Counted from the stretch's first letter, positions 12,194 to 24,725 are shown. The stretch: DNA of 64,000 bases from Cyanodermella asteris (GCA_900618795.1 UYJD01000011.1:305806-369805), one strand, 5' to 3'. Notes: generated by a model not told the origin, from the letters alone. Translations and numbers: made by a program.

Positions 12194-12845
12194 TTACTCC
12201 TCGTCATCATCAAGATCGCGGTGGCGAGCAAGAACCTTTGCTTTGTACGTCTCCATATCGGAGTCCCAGAGACCGGCGGCCTCGCCATTGAGCGGGCTTG
12301 AACTGTTGCTGGTCAACGTTTGTGTCTCCAACCCAAAGTCTTGGTGTACTTACTTGTTTGGCTCGCCGAGCAAACTCTGCAAAGAAAGAAGGACGCCCTG
12401 AACATTCATCACAGCACTCCATTTCTCTTTCAGGATATCCAAGCAGATGCGACCGCTAAAGTCGACGTTGGGGTGGTAGATGGGTGTTCGGAATAGGATG
12501 GTGGGCGGCGAGTAGGGGTAATCATCAGGGAACTTGAGGGAAAGCTTGAATGTCAGGTCCTGGTAGGGTGTGCCTTCTGGGCCTTGCATGGTCGCCGTCC
12601 AATGCAGCAAGGAAGTTGACGAAGGGAATGCAGAGATGCCGGGTGTGGGAGATAACATGAGGCCCCTGAGTTCCGATTGTAGTCTGTTGGAATCCGTGAG
12701 TCTAGTTGTTTATAGCCACAATGTCTCGAGCTTACCTTTTCGTGACGCTCTGTGCATCGTTCTTGCGAGCCGGCGCGAGCTTCTGAGACTCGGCGGCGCT
12801 GGGCTGCCCGGGTTCGGCGTTCTGTACGTCCTCGTTGAAGCTCAT
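12194..12845 (-). CDS. ubc11: Ubiquitin-conjugating enzyme E2, UBE2C/UbcH10 class
   Basis: Three exons on the minus strand: 12845-12736, 12683-12354 and 12302-12194, with introns of 52 and 51 nt, encoding 182 aa. The E2 fold is complete: [13 protein letters not shown] opens helix 1, then [31 protein letters not shown] with the catalytic Cys at 117, and QSLLGEPN. The segment [13 protein letters not shown] completes the C-terminal helices. The length and the [10 protein letters not shown]...SAV...[12 protein letters not shown] signature are those of the cell-cycle E2 that works with the anaphase-promoting complex on cyclin B and securin (fission yeast ubc11, animal UBE2C). The N-terminal extension of about 35 residues is typical of this class, and the acidic tail DLDDDEE is short. 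Its role in APC/C-driven mitotic exit is inferred from the family. Confidence 0.95.
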
Positions 12846-13606
12846 CTTGGGGCGTTGATGTGGATGTTGGTGATTGTAGAAAGCTTCGGAGACGAACAGC
12901 AATGAAGGCCAGAAGCAAAGACGGAGCTGCGAGGTATGGCTATCAGGAAAGCGATTGCCGCCGGCGGAGACAACGAAGCATTTCGTTGTTGGCGATTGGA
13001 TGAGGGCGGCTGCTGCAACGGGCTGTTCTGAGCCAAACAAAGAAGCGACTGGTTGCCGGGCCATTCTCGCCCGTCACCAAATACGACCCTTAGATCCGGA
13101 TAAACTCCATACCACTTCTGTAGTCACACGTCCGGATACTAAAGTGAGTAGTGGTAAAACTACCCTCATTAGTAATCCTACAGGTACATCTCATTGTAAA
13201 TATAGGCTTCCTGGGTCAAGTAGGTGATGAAGTAGCTCCACCATGACTTCTTGTCCGTCCGCCTTGGTTAGCACGGAAAGATGCTTGTGGCTCTTTACTC
13301 TCAATGGACATCTTGCCTTTGACTGCTATCGGACCGGCGTCGAGTGGCCTACAGCTATCAGTGCGCCTCATTAGAGGAACACTGCATCGCACGATCGCTG
13401 TGCCGACAGAAGTGACGATATGAAAGTGGTAGGCGCTGCGCTCTGTGCCTATCAACTCCCCGCACTGGTGTGGCCGACGATGCACCTCAGAATCAACCGC
13501 GCAAGGCTGAGCTGAAAATGTGTCTCAGCCTATAAACTCGAGCCTAGCTCTTTGTATTCAAGATGCACTCCTCCTGGGGGTCGCAAAGATCTGATTACCT
13601 GTTGGA
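12846..13606. other. Divergent promoter region of E2 and HET genes
   Basis: About 760 nt between the starts of the minus-strand E2 gene and the plus-strand HET gene. Only short unconvincing ORFs are seen, for example 13216-13485 on the minus strand. Confidence 0.5.
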
Positions 13607-15667
13607 ATGGCAGACAAAAACCCCGGTCTTGTCTGTGTACCGTCCCCAAGCTCCGGTGATGATACTCCTCCCGAGCATTTATTAGCACTTAACCCGTCGC
13701 ATATCGCATCTGATGCAAGTTGTCCCAGATGCAAGAGGCAGTTGCCTGGACCCAACTTTGCGTCACCTTCAAGCCCAGGCTTGAGCTCAGGAATCGCTGG
13801 CGACTTTGCAACAGGCGGCAATGACGCAGACTGCAATGTATGTGAGGCAATGTTGCAATCGGCTGCCGAGCTTCATCGATTGGTAACGGGCGTTGGAGGG
13901 CCTGCAACTCTTTTCCAAGACCTGAGAAAGAAATCCGGCATTAGGGCCGCCGAATTCCAGAGAGCTTTTTACGCCGACCTGAACGTTGCCGAAGGTAAAC
14001 TCGACGGAAACCGATCGTCATTTTTCTCCTCTTAGTACTCACAGCTACTAGATTGCCCCGATAACGACCTGAGGGAGGCTCTGGGAACCATCCAGAAGGG
14101 TAGTATCGATCGGACCATAGACAAGTCCCGTGCTTGGCTGGAGCAATGCATCTCAAGTCGTCCAGGCTGTCAGTCATGGAGCGCGGCATACTTCCCTCTG
14201 CGAGTTCTGAACCTGTCTGAAACCAGTACAACGGGCCTGGTCTTCCTGGCCGAACATGTGAGCGAGGGTATCGAGGCGCCAAGACAATATGCATGTCTCA
14301 GTCACTGCTGGGGGGGCTCGCAACCTGTTAAGACGACCAGAAAAACCCGTATGCAGTATATGCGAGAGGGCATACCGTTGCGAGATCTACCGCTGACATT
14401 CAGAGATGCCATCATGGTCACAAATGCGTTGGGCATCGACTATCTATGGATCGATTCGCTCTGCATTATCCAAGGCGACGAGCAAGACTGGAAAACCCAG
14501 GCTGCCGAAATGGCAGCAATCTATGGATCATCTACTGTGACCATTGCTGCCACTAGCGCCGAAGGCTGCCAGGATGGTTTCCTCAGCGGCTTGCAGCAAA
14601 GCCCACAGCGGACTTCTCATCAGTATGGAACAAGGGCGTCGCAACGTATCATTGCCACCGCGGTGCCATCCCACGCACCATGGCAGTTCCGTGCCACCAC
14701 CATTGCTGCAGCGAGACTGCCTCTGCAACGTAGAGCATGGACACTGCAAGAGCATATCTTACCCCCACGGACTCTCTCCTTTGGGCTCGGGGAAGCTGTT
14801 TGGGCGTGTCAGACTCAGATGGACTGCGAATGTGGCGATGTAGTTCTCGAAGCAGGCTTCCTTCGCGAAGTACATGGTCGACTCAATCTGAAACAGTGGT
14901 CTTCGAAGCTCGCGGCAGGAATGGGCACGGGAGAACGACTGGGTGAGTTCTGGCAATTACTGGTCCGTATATACGCCAACAGATCGCTCTCGCATGAAAG
15001 TGATCGGCCTGTTGCTCTCCAAGGTATTGTTGAACTTGTTCGCCGACAGACTAATTTGAAGCCATGCTACGGACACTGGGCTGTCAACCTGGTCGAAACA
15101 CTAAGATGGATCGGCCATTCAGGAAAGTGTACTTTACCAGCTGTGTGGAGAGCGCCTACTTGGAGCTGGCTTTGTTTAGAATATGAGCCCGGGGCCTTCA
15201 CTTACGGTGCCCATCGGATTGATCTTGACAGTCCTTTCGCGGCGAGAAGCTTGGGCATCAAAGGTTTTAGTGATTCTGGACTTGCTCTGTCAAATTTGCC
15301 GATGCAGTGGAATACTTGTCCTGTTGGCAGCATAAGGCTAGGTGCCTGGACATGTGATGGGGTCTTGCGGGCCTGCCCCCCCGGTGAGGATCCTCTAACC
15401 AGGCTTTCCGTTCCCTGCCTAAGCAATTTTCCCTCGGCTGTATACGAAGGTGGGATACACACCCACGCCCACGATTCGCGAGACATAGAGATCAAATGCG
15501 TGATTCTTGCAACAGGCGACTCGAATGTGGAGACATTCATTTGTCGCCCTCGTGGTTGCAGTGAACCTTTGGCGCGTATCGGAAGTTGCAATTTTTCGGG
15601 ATCGGGTCAAGAAATCAGGTTCAACCTGCTTAAGTACTTTGCCACAGAGGTTGTGGCCATCTACTGA
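13607..15667 (+). CDS. HET (heterokaryon incompatibility) domain protein
   Basis: Two exons, 13607-13994 and 14052-15667, encode 667 aa. The 57-nt intron is GTAAAC...CTACTAG; earlier candidate AGs would leave an immediate stop, so the acceptor at 14051 is chosen. The N-terminal 200 residues include a Cys pair (CPRCKRQLPG) and a second one (CNVCEAML), perhaps a small metal site. The HET domain begins near residue 209 with YACLSHCWGG, continues through LPLTFRDAIMVTNALGIDYLW and IDSLCIIQGDEQDW, and ends with EMAAIYGSSTVTIAA. This order is diagnostic of PF06985. Later comes RAWTLQEHILPPRTLSFG, usual for this subgroup. HET proteins mediate nonself recognition and cell death after hyphal fusion, but most paralogues have no proven role, and this one may be a general family member. 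Confidence 0.93.
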
Positions 15668-15842
15668 ACGCATAAGCACATAGCGTTTACTTCGCTAGGA
15701 CCGTACTGAGGATTGCCCCATATGGATTTGATTCCGGACCCGTATCATCTTGGGCAATTTCGGACTAGCTTTGCCACGAGCCCTGAGTGCAATTACGATA
15801 GCGAAAATATTGTTCAATAGCTATCCCAGATCTGGAACGTCG

Positions 15843-17548
15843 CTACAGCTCCTCAGGCACGTAGACCGCTTCCTTGCACAAGACAACCACCCGCTTGAAC
15901 AGTCTCCTCCACTCCAGTGGATCGCCCATCATCTTCACAAAAGTGACCTGGCATCCCTGCTCCGGCCCCTGGCCCACACTTTGTAGCACCACCTCGCCAC
16001 GCATCTTCTGGCCGCGATCATCGTTGGCTCTTATGCCCAACGACGCCACCTCTTCACTACCCGACAGCCCCGCCGCCGGGTTCTCTGGCATCGGGATACC
16101 CAGATCGATCAATGCCTTGCCCAGAGCGCCCAAAAGGGGTCGAATTTTCCACGTCGAGTAGAATTGGTTGAGGGTATCGGCGGGCAGGATGTCGGCAAAT
16201 TTCCTCGCGAACTGGGTACGCGAAAGGGGCACGGCGGGGGCGGGTGTAAATTGTGAGAGGACCGGCTCTTCGGCGATCGTGTCGCGGAGGGAGGATGAGG
16301 GAGGGCTGTAAGTCGGTGTACTGGATTGAGCCACCTGCGTCGCGGGCCTCTCCCAGTCAAATGTGATCTCGGCTGTTGGTGTTGTCAAGGATAGTTCAGA
16401 TGCGAGGACCGCAGTATTAGTACGTGTCGGCTGAGAATCATCCACCTCCATAGCATCGCCATCCAGCTGGGACTGCGTTCTCGACTGTGACTTCGCCAGT
16501 GGGTTCTGGCTGAAATCAATCTTCATGCTCTCGAACATCGTCGTAGCCAAGGCGACCGGGTTCGCCAGCGTTCCATCAGCTTTCAAGAACTTATTTGGCC
16601 TTGTAAACCAAGGGTGCTTCCTGATATCCTTCATCGCGAACCTGCTCTTCGGATCCACGCACAACACGCCCCTGAGCAAGTCGTACGCCTGTGTTGGTAG
16701 ACGATCAAACAGTTCATCCTCCGGATGTCCCTTCGTCCTCACATACTCATGAAACTCGTAGCTCCTCTCACTCGGCTCATCCCATGGCGTGTTCCCCACA
16801 AGCAACACGAAAAGCACAACACCACAACTCCACACATCAACCTGATCCGCATAATACCCAGCACCGATGTCCTCCCCCTTCTTAACCCGCTCACACCGCA
16901 CAACCTCCGGCGCCGTATACGGCGGACTGCCGCAACTCGTCTTACTCCCCTTCCTCTTGCCCCCATGCTCGAAAAGCGTCGCAAGCCCAAAATCCGCAAC
17001 CTTCAGATTCCCCTCCCGGCTCAACAGCACATTCTCCGGCTTCAGATCCCGGTGGCCCACGCCCTTGCCGTGCATCCACTCGACGGCGCTGACTAGCTGC
17101 GTAAAGTACGCGTGCGCGACATCCTCGCCCACCCCGACGTCGGATTCGATCTTGTCGAAAAGGTCCCCGCCCTCGGCGAGCTCCATGGCGATCCATTTCC
17201 AAGTTTCGTCTTCGCCGGCCTGGAAGAATTGGATGATGTTCGGGTGGGATCCCAGGTGTGCGTGCAGGGTTATTTCGAGAGAGAGCTGTTTCGTGGAGAG
17301 GCGGCCGTGGGTCTGGGCGTGGGATTTGTGGATGAATTTTACGGCGAAGATGGGGGACGGGGCGTCGGCTGGGATGGCTTTCTTGATGCTGTGAACGTGT
17401 CAGAAGAGGGTTGTTTCATTTTCGGAGCCAGCTTTTAGCCTTTGAGTTCTTTGTCTTACCAGGCGTAGGCGCCGGAGCCGATGGTTTTGCTCACGAGGCG
17501 AAAGGGGACCTGAACCGGGAGGGGCGCGAGCTGTGAGTGGACGGTCAT
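15843..17548 (-). CDS. chk1: Checkpoint Ser/Thr kinase Chk1
   Basis: Exons 17548-17460 and 17388-15843 with a 71-nt intron give 544 aa. The first exon supplies the Gly-rich loop GSGAYAC, completed across the intron. The kinase core has Lys47 (FAVKF), HRDLKPEN (catalytic Asp144), DFG (Asp162), a short activation loop SCGSPPYTAPEV and RKHPWF at the end of the lobe. After about residue 290 there is an SQ/TQ cluster (FSQ, KSQ, RTQ, QSQ, DSQ, LSQ), as expected for ATR/Rad3 phosphorylation. The last 190 residues resemble the Chk1 C-terminal KA1-like regulatory domain. Chk1 relays replication stress and DNA damage to Cdc25/Wee1. The gene converges on the HET gene with only 175 nt between them. Confidence 0.93.
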
Positions 17549-18582
17549 GATGGCGATGTTGTGGACATTGAAGAGGTTGAAAAGTTGGCTTTGGGTATTT
17601 CAGCTTTCAGACGCGCTGATCTGATGTTTGTTTATGCTGCTTCTCAGGCTGCAGTGGCTGCCTGGCTTGGCGAGGCCCAAGTTGAATCTGGGTCAGCAAA
17701 TGGTGGTGTTTGTTTCAGACGTTTGGCGGCTGCTCAACCGTGGTCCGCCGGAACATCCCGCCGCAGCTTCAACTTCACCTCATCATGATTATCATCGGAA
17801 TGTGTAACCGTTTACAATTAGCAGGCAAACACCACATACCGACTACACATTATTGGTCTATCTCTAGCTGCATTGTGCAACATTACAGCTAATGATTTCC
17901 TGGCTCTGATCGATGCATGCCTGAATTTGTGCTCATTGCGCCACTCGAGCTTTACGCCTTTAGCACCTCGCCTCGCCAAATAGCTACGCGGAAGTGGTCA
18001 ATACCCACAAGCAAACCATTCAGTCAGAGCCGGTGAATATCACAAGCACAGAAAGCACCATGTGATCTATAGCAAATTCCATTTGGTGTGCTACGCACCG
18101 CAGCTAGGGCGTCGCTCCTTTATAAGGATCTTCTGCAACTGAGCTGCCTCTGAACCGTGTTCGCGATCTGGGAAGCAGCCATTTATGAACATGTTAAATG
18201 TCGATCCCTCCCTCGCTGTGCAAAGTCGCGCAATCAATCAGAAACAAACATTCTTTTGTGGTACAACGCCAATTCCCAATGCTATATCCCGCCCATGGCC
18301 GACTGATGCAACCGAATACACACTTATTATCCAATACAGACAAATCTCGAAATCAAACACCCGTCTCGTGGAAAACAGTCCCCGTCAACCCGGCATATCC
18401 CTGACCATACCACCCTGAGAAGAACAATCCTCATGGACAAATTGAAATCCGCGCCGTGTGAGTGTTTGCTCAGACCGTGTGCTCGAACAGCTGGAGAAGA
18501 TCCGCGGTGGAGTGTTGTGACTTGATACTTGTCGGACACGGTGAAACTCGAACGAGGCCACGACCTAAAACCAAGCATCAAA
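17549..18582. other. Intergenic: chk1 promoter and nucleoporin terminator
   Basis: About 1 kb between two tandem minus-strand genes. No ORF with support. It must carry the chk1 promoter and the 3' UTR of the nucleoporin gene. Confidence 0.5.
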
Positions 18583-21500
18583 TCACGACACATTTGCCTT
18601 GTTCTCCTCCAGTTTTTCAGCCAATTTCTTAGCATCAGACTCAAGCTTGACTGTCATTGCCCACGAGTCAATACCACCAGCCACCGGAACCGCCATGCGA
18701 ACAACTTTCTTTTCGGCCGTGTACTTAACACCGGGCACCAAATTGGTATTCAGAAGGACCTTTCCAGCCGGAGTGGAACGCAGAATAACCCGGGTTTGGC
18801 GTGTCGTCTTGTGGCGCAGTACTTTCAATTGACCACTTCCCTTGATGACCCATGTCTTCTGGCTCGACTTGGGCTGCTTTGGATCATTGGTGAGTTGTGC
18901 GGCACGAGACTTGACATCGAACAGAACATCTTCGTCCTCTTCACCTGCAGCAGCACCAGAAAGATCAAGCTGTTCGTCCTTGGCAGTGCTGTCATCATCG
19001 CCATCTTCATCGCCTGTGGTGCCTGGTGAGGTTGCGCGAGAAGTGTCGCTGGCGACCGACGCTGGAGCAAGAGACGAGCTGAAGGTATTGTTCTTAAAAA
19101 TGCTTGCGCCAGGAGCACCACCGATTGGTTGTGACTTGGAGAACAGTCCCATACTAGCCCCGATAGGACCAGTAGTGGTGCCGTTGGCAGTTGATGGCTT
19201 TTCGGGCGTGGAAGCAGTAAAGTTGATGGCAGGAGTACCAGATGTGCTGAACTTCAGTGGGGTATTGGAATCTCCCTTGAAAGTGTTGTCCTTACTGGCT
19301 GGGCTTGAGAAGAAGCTATTGCCAAAAGGATTGTTAGTTGACTTTGCGGGAGTGTCGAAGATGCTAGCTCCTCCAGGCTTGCTGGTCGAAGCTGATGCGC
19401 CAAAGAGGTTTCCAGAGGTTGGCTTGTTGCTGGATGTGGATGCGCCAAAGACAGAGTCAGACGAAGATGGCTTTGAAGAAGTGTCGCCAAGCTTGAACAG
19501 GGGCTTGTCGCTGGTTGAGTTGGCAGACGGCTTGAAGACGAAGCCAGCAGTGCTCTTGGCGGCAGCTTCAAGCTCGGCCTGTTTCTTTTCTTGAGCTTCC
19601 TTGTCGCGCTTGGCCCACTCTTCTTCAGTCTCCTCCTCAGAATCGTAATCGTCGTCCTTACGCTTCGCAGCTGCTTCCTCGGCGGACTTCTGAGCATTAG
19701 CCCCGAACTGGGCGAAGAAGTTGGTACCGGCAGCGGGGGCGGCGAAAATGGGTGGCTTGGCAATTGAAGCGGGAGCAGACGAGCCGGATGATGCCGCTCC
19801 TTTGATGCTGAATAGTGGTGCGGAAGCGGTCGACACAGACGACTTTGATGGGCTACCAGCTGGGGTGTTCGTTGACTGAGTCGGGAAAAACGAAGGTTTG
19901 GCTTGCTGTGGTGTGGCACTTTCAGTGGGGCCGTTGCTGACCTGAGCGAAGAGCTGCGAAGTCTTGGAGCTGCTTGCAGGTAATTTTGGGTATGAAACTT
20001 CTTCGTTGTTGCGCGACTTCTTTCCAGACTCTGCACTTCCGTCCTCGCGTTCTCGGCTCACGTCGTCGTCAGACTTGCGCTTGTTAGAAGCGGCTGACAC
20101 AGAAGGTACTAACTGAAATAGATTCGGAGTAGACACAGAGCTGCTGAATAGATTGGAGGAAGCGCTTGGTGTCGCAGCTGTCGCATTTGTAGCGAAAAGA
20201 GAAGCACCGGATGATGTCGATTTGGGGACGTTTGATGCGGAGAAGATATCGCCAGGGGTATTGGAAGCAGACGGAGCACTGACGCGGTTGCTGAACAACG
20301 GGTTTGAGGAAGCAGGCTTGGCGAATGACATCTTCTCACCAGTGTTCACTCTCTTGCTAGGCGGGGCATCCTCTTCCTCGAGTGCTTCATCTGGACGACG
20401 TCTCTTGAAACCATTGACCAACTTCCTGAACTCTGCAGCGTACCAAGCGTCGAGAGCTGGTCGGTTGGCTCCGGGCAGTTGTGCAATAGATTGTTTGACA
20501 CCAGTTTCGAGTGCTTTCATGCGGATGGCCCAGAAGAATTGGTGTTTCTGCTCTTCATTGAAATGGGCAGGAGCATCTGGAATGGCAATTTTATCAAAGA
20601 CCTTGGAAAGCCCAGGATGCGTAGTTGTAGTGGACTTCGGTAGAGGGGAAGCTGCTGAATTGAGAGTCGACATCGGTGTGGCAGGATCGTTGAACACGCC
20701 AACGCTATCTTTTGCTTGTTGTGCAGACTGCATTGCTGAATTTGGTACTGAGCCAAAAGCAAAAATCGGCTTAGCGACAGGCGTAGACGCCGGTTGAGAA
20801 AATAGTGAGGCGCTAGATTGCGACGTTGGCTGCGCGTTCGGGGTCGCAGCAGATGTTGAAGCAAAGATGTTGGATCCTGTTGATTGTGAAGAAGGTGGGT
20901 GATCAGGTGTATCAGGCTTGTTCCACGGCAACTGGGCAGACTCGCTAGTCACGGCTGGCTTTGGAGTGCCGAACAAGCTTTCAGGTGCCTTGGGCTTGGT
21001 AGCGAACAAGCTTGCAGACGTGGGTGTGAAAGCCGATGATGGTGGAGCGCCGAACAGATTTGTTGTTGGCTTTGCAGTTGTTTCAGAAGATGATGGTTCG
21101 CTATTGGCAGCTGGTTTAGCGCTGCTTGTGAAAATAGATGATGATGCAGGGGCAGAAGATGTCGCCGCAGATGAGTTTGGAGCTGAGGGCTCTTGACTCT
21201 GGCTCTGACCGAAGCCAGCAAAGAGTGATTTCGACGGAGGTTGTGAGGGCGTGGTTGAGCCGAAAAGGTTTGAAGATGATTTCATAGAATTATCAGGGCT
21301 GGTCATGCTTTGATCTGGGGGAGAAGCTGGGCCAGCTGCTTGTGTTTGTGCGCCGAACAAGGGCTTGGAGGCTGGGGTTGAAGCAGAGGTGAATGAGAAG
21401 CTTGGCTGCGTGGGCGTTGAAGCAGCCGGCTGCGACTGGGTCTGTGCGCCGAACAGTGACGCGGAGGCAGCTTTCGCGGGCGCCGTCTGCGGTGCCGTAG

Positions 21501-23681
21501 CAGCTGCAGCGGACTGGCCAAAGATGTTGCTGCTCGATTGAGGGCCTGGCGTGGAAAAGAGCGAGCTGGTCGTCTGCTGGCTGGTATTGCCGAAGGGATT
21601 CGACGAATTTGGGGTAGAGCCGAAAAGACCCCCTGATGGCTTGTTCTGCTCCACGTTGCTGGTGCCATTTGCCGCCGTATTATTCTGTGCAGGCCGACCA
21701 AATGAGAATGATGCATTTTGCTGCTGTGGTGTAGACGATCCGCCAAAATTGAAGGATCCTGCGCCAGGACTAGCGAACATGTTGGAGCCACTGGCGTTTT
21801 CGGATGCAGCTGGCTGGTTCTGGCCTTGACTGCCGGGTAGACTGAAGAATTGACCCGAGAAGCCTGGATTGCTGCTGGTCGCACCGAAGCCTTGAGTTGA
21901 ATTATTGCTTGGAGCACTTGCAGCAAAGCTGAAGCCTGCCCCTTGGGCCTGCGCCCCAAAGCCGTTTGTCATGCCACCATTGGGCTGGCCGGCGTTGCCA
22001 CTGATACTACCGAATGGCGATTCACCGCGACTGAACTGGCTTGTACTTGCTGATCCTGCCCGACCTTTGGGCACTTTGATCCTGGTTGACTAGTTAGCAA
22101 GACTGATATTAATAGATCTGAGGACATCCGTTTTCACGTCCAATCACGACAGCTCATGGGCAACTTGGACGAGTGGTGGCGATCATATGGTGGCATGCCC
22201 AAAGCGTTACCAAACGCCACCCATGTCCACATCCTCATCGTCCGACATGATCGAGTCCCCGTCGGAATCGAAGGAACATGGACTCGGGCGCGGAATCTCG
22301 CGATCGAAGATGGCATCCGGTGCATCCAGCATGTCGATCTCAAGTGACAATGGACAATCGGGTCCAATGTCACCCGGGCAAGCAAAGATTGGCAAAGCAA
22401 AATCATGACACCATTCCATAGGGTCGAAATTGCAAGACTGGCTGGTTGGACCTTGAGTCTGTGGTGCCTGGGAAGATGATTGTGGCTGCGGTATGGATTG
22501 AGCAGGCATTGCCACTGCCGGAACCGGCTCTGCATCACGGGCAGAGCCCGTGGCAGCAGCAGGAGCAGCGGCTAGCTTGGGGGCCGGCTTATTCTGACCA
22601 GGATCTTCCTCGAGGGCGTCTTCCACTGTGGGGTTTCGCCATTTCGGAGAAGCGCCAGCAGCAGGATCCACAAACGGAGATTCGGCCCGCCGTCTCTTCA
22701 CCGGAGAGACACCATCGGTCGAGGAACGTTGCCGTTTGGTGCCGGCAGTTGAAGAATACATGGATGAGCTGAAACGAGACTCATCTTGCGGCTTTGGGCT
22801 GGGTTTAGAGGCGGGTGCTGGCGCAGGACCAGAGGCGCCCGGTGCCGGGCTGCTGGACACCTTGGGGCTGCTAGAGTCCTGGGCTGCTTGCGCTGGCTCG
22901 GACGCAGCAGGCGAGGCGTTGAAGTCCTCCAGACCTTTCCTCGAATCCAGCTTCTTCCACGATCCAAAACGAGGTGCGAATTGCACAGTCCTCTTCGGCG
23001 GCTGCTTGGCTTGGGGGCGAGTGGTGGGCTTGCCAGTCTTCCCGTTGGCCGTGCGATTGACCTTTGAAGCTTTCGCTTTGACTGCTTGCTTGTTTTTCTT
23101 GATGTGCTTGGAAAGCTCCCTGGCATCAGCCAGTTCTTGGGCATTCCAAGCAGCTTGCTCTTCGGGGGTCAAGTCTCGCTCCATTTCCGACTCGTAGTCC
23201 TTGCGTTTCGCCGCCCAAAGCTGTTGCTCATCCTCGCGGGTGAGCGGCTTGACGGCAGTGGTTGTCGCAGACACGGAGGTGGTTGGCGTAGACATATTGT
23301 ATCAATTATGTCTAATTGTTGGATTGGAATGGTAGTTTTGTGGTATCAATTGATAGGAGAGAAAGCAGATTGGATTCTGGAAGATGATTTTCGTCGCTGT
23401 ACGGTCGGAAGTGATATGAAGCTCTTCGTCGCTGTGAAGCAAGCTATTGGGGTCCGAGCGCCAGGCCATAATTTGATAGTGCGGTTAGGGCCCACGAGCT
23501 CGTGTGAATTGGCATGTCTCACTCATAGATAAGGAAAAAACCGGTAAACTTACTTTCTTTTCGCCAGCTGTGCTGCCGTCGCCCTCCTGGGCGCCTCCGA
23601 CCCGTCCTCATCTGTGGCGCCGCTGCCGTTGAAGTCGCCATCCTTCCCCATCTGAGGGAGGTTTCCCCGCTTGAGACTCAT
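18583..23681 (-). CDS. nup2: Nucleoporin of the Nup2/Nup61/Nup50 family with FG repeats and C-terminal RanBD
   Basis: Proposed exons 23681-23554 (128 nt) and 22081-18583 give 1208 aa. The long second exon has no ATG near its start: the frame opens after a stop with only a few codons before KVPKGRAGS. The upstream exon begins MSLKRG and ends QLAKRK at a perfect GTAAGT donor, in phase 2 with the acceptor CTAAC...CCAG before 22081. The joined end QLAKRKIKVPKGR resembles the importin-alpha binding start of Nup50/Nup2 (KR, then a KNRAxKKAKRR-like block). The middle is a Ser/Thr/Pro-rich domain with many LFG, NLFG and FGS repeats. A helical insert (NEEQKHQFFWAIRMKALE) sits near the centre. The end has an acidic EEDEDVLFDVKSRAAQL followed by a Ran-binding domain (WVIKGSGQLKVLRHK, RVILRS, LNTNLV). 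The intron is 1472 nt, over twenty times the local norm, and contains another ORF. Function: mobile nucleoplasmic-face nucleoporin in importin recycling. Confidence 0.88.
22207..23295 (-). CDS. Unidentified 362-aa protein nested in the nucleoporin intron, same strand
   Basis: An intact ORF from the ATG at 23295 to the TAA at 22207 lies wholly inside the proposed 1472-nt nucleoporin intron. I do not recognise the family. The first 70 residues are helical and charged (TREDEQQLWAAKRKDYE, then TPEEQAAWNAQELADA). A Lys-rich tract (IKKNKQAVKAKASKV) and RTVQFAPRFGSWKKLD follow. The centre is low in complexity, rich in Ala, Pro and Ser, with a KRRR motif. The C-terminus is acidic (SDGDSIMSDDEDVDMGG), with a Cys/Trp-containing patch (EWCHDFALPIFACPG). 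A basic-then-acidic layout suggests a nuclear protein. Its last codons overlap a GTAACG that could act as a donor and join the ORF in frame to the nucleoporin exon, so it may be a separate gene or an alternative first exon. Confidence 0.7.
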   Translation of the reverse strand: MSTPTTSVSATTTAVKPLTREDEQQLWAAKRKDYESEMERDLTPEEQAAWNAQELADARELSKHIKKNKQAVKAKASKVNRTANGKTGKPTTRPQAKQPPKRTVQFAPRFGSWKKLDSRKGLEDFNASPAASEPAQAAQDSSSPKVSSSPAPGASGPAPAPASKPSPKPQDESRFSSSMYSSTAGTKRQRSSTDGVSPVKRRRAESPFVDPAAGASPKWRNPTVEDALEEDPGQNKPAPKLAAAPAAATGSARDAEPVPAVAMPAQSIPQPQSSSQAPQTQGPTSQSCNFDPMEWCHDFALPIFACPGDIGPDCPLSLEIDMLDAPDAIFDREIPRPSPCSFDSDGDSIMSDDEDVDMGGVW

Positions 23682-24725
23682 CGTGTGAATGATGCGGCTG
23701 CGCTTGCACCGCCCCTCCTGCCTTCCGACGCTCTGAGTATGAGTCCGGCTGCGGCTATGCTGGTGGTCGCGTTTTTGCTGTCGCGTGAGCGCGCTGTTGT
23801 CGTGATCGCCGCTATAGTAAGTCGAAGAGGCTGGTTATCTGGAAGACAATGCCGTGTCAAGCCCTGATCTGCCGCAGGAAAGATGTTGAACGGGCTGTTG
23901 GGTCCGTGATCGATGGGTCCTCTACTCTGGTATGGGTTCTAACGGTTCGTTTTCCGCCAACAGACAACGCGTCGTCGCAACACCTCAGAATGAATTACTA
24001 GCTCAACCGCAACACGTCCTGATATCAAGCCTTTACAAGCATGGGGTGTGGTCTGTTGTACGCTTCCAGAGATTCAACAAGTCGCAAGTGCAAACAAAGA
24101 AGCGGGCTGCGCCAACGCGCCAATCTCCATCTCTTTAAGCCAGGGCTTCGCTATCAAAACATGGAGCTGAGCGGCAGGTGAATGAGCGAACGCGTTCAGG
24201 CTGGTGACGTGGCCTGTAGGGAGTCGGCAGGGAAAGTCGCGGGCAAAAGTGAATGATGGTGAAGTGGTGAGTCGCGGATGTGAGCGTCACAAAACAGCGT
24301 GCGGAAAGAAGAAAGCATTGCTGCGTTTCTGCGGCCCAATTGCATCGGCCGGCTTGGCGCGCTAACCGTAACTGAGCCGCATGCTTGGCAGGCATTTTGT
24401 GGACTACATCTCTTCAACTTCTGCATATGCAACGCACGATCGCCTGATGATCTTCAATGTGTTTGAAATCTGCGGTTCTGTGTCTGTGGAATATTGTAAA
24501 ATCGACGGTCATATATGAGGCCAATCGAATTCAGTTCGTCATCCTGATGCCTCGCGAAAGCGCTCCTACCGACATCGTATTTTGCGCCGTTGGCCTGTTC
24601 AAAGCACCTGGTCTGAAGTTGCAGCGCACGAAAATCCCTTCGTGCCGTGACATCTTTATAACTACATACATGGGAGCCAATGCTTCTTAAATGAGCGATC
24701 TGGTAGCGTCCCTATGCCCCCGAGC
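23682..24725. other. Intergenic: nucleoporin promoter side
   Basis: About 1 kb between the nucleoporin start and the sedolisin stop. Short ORFs only. No recognisable RNA gene or repeat. Confidence 0.5.
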
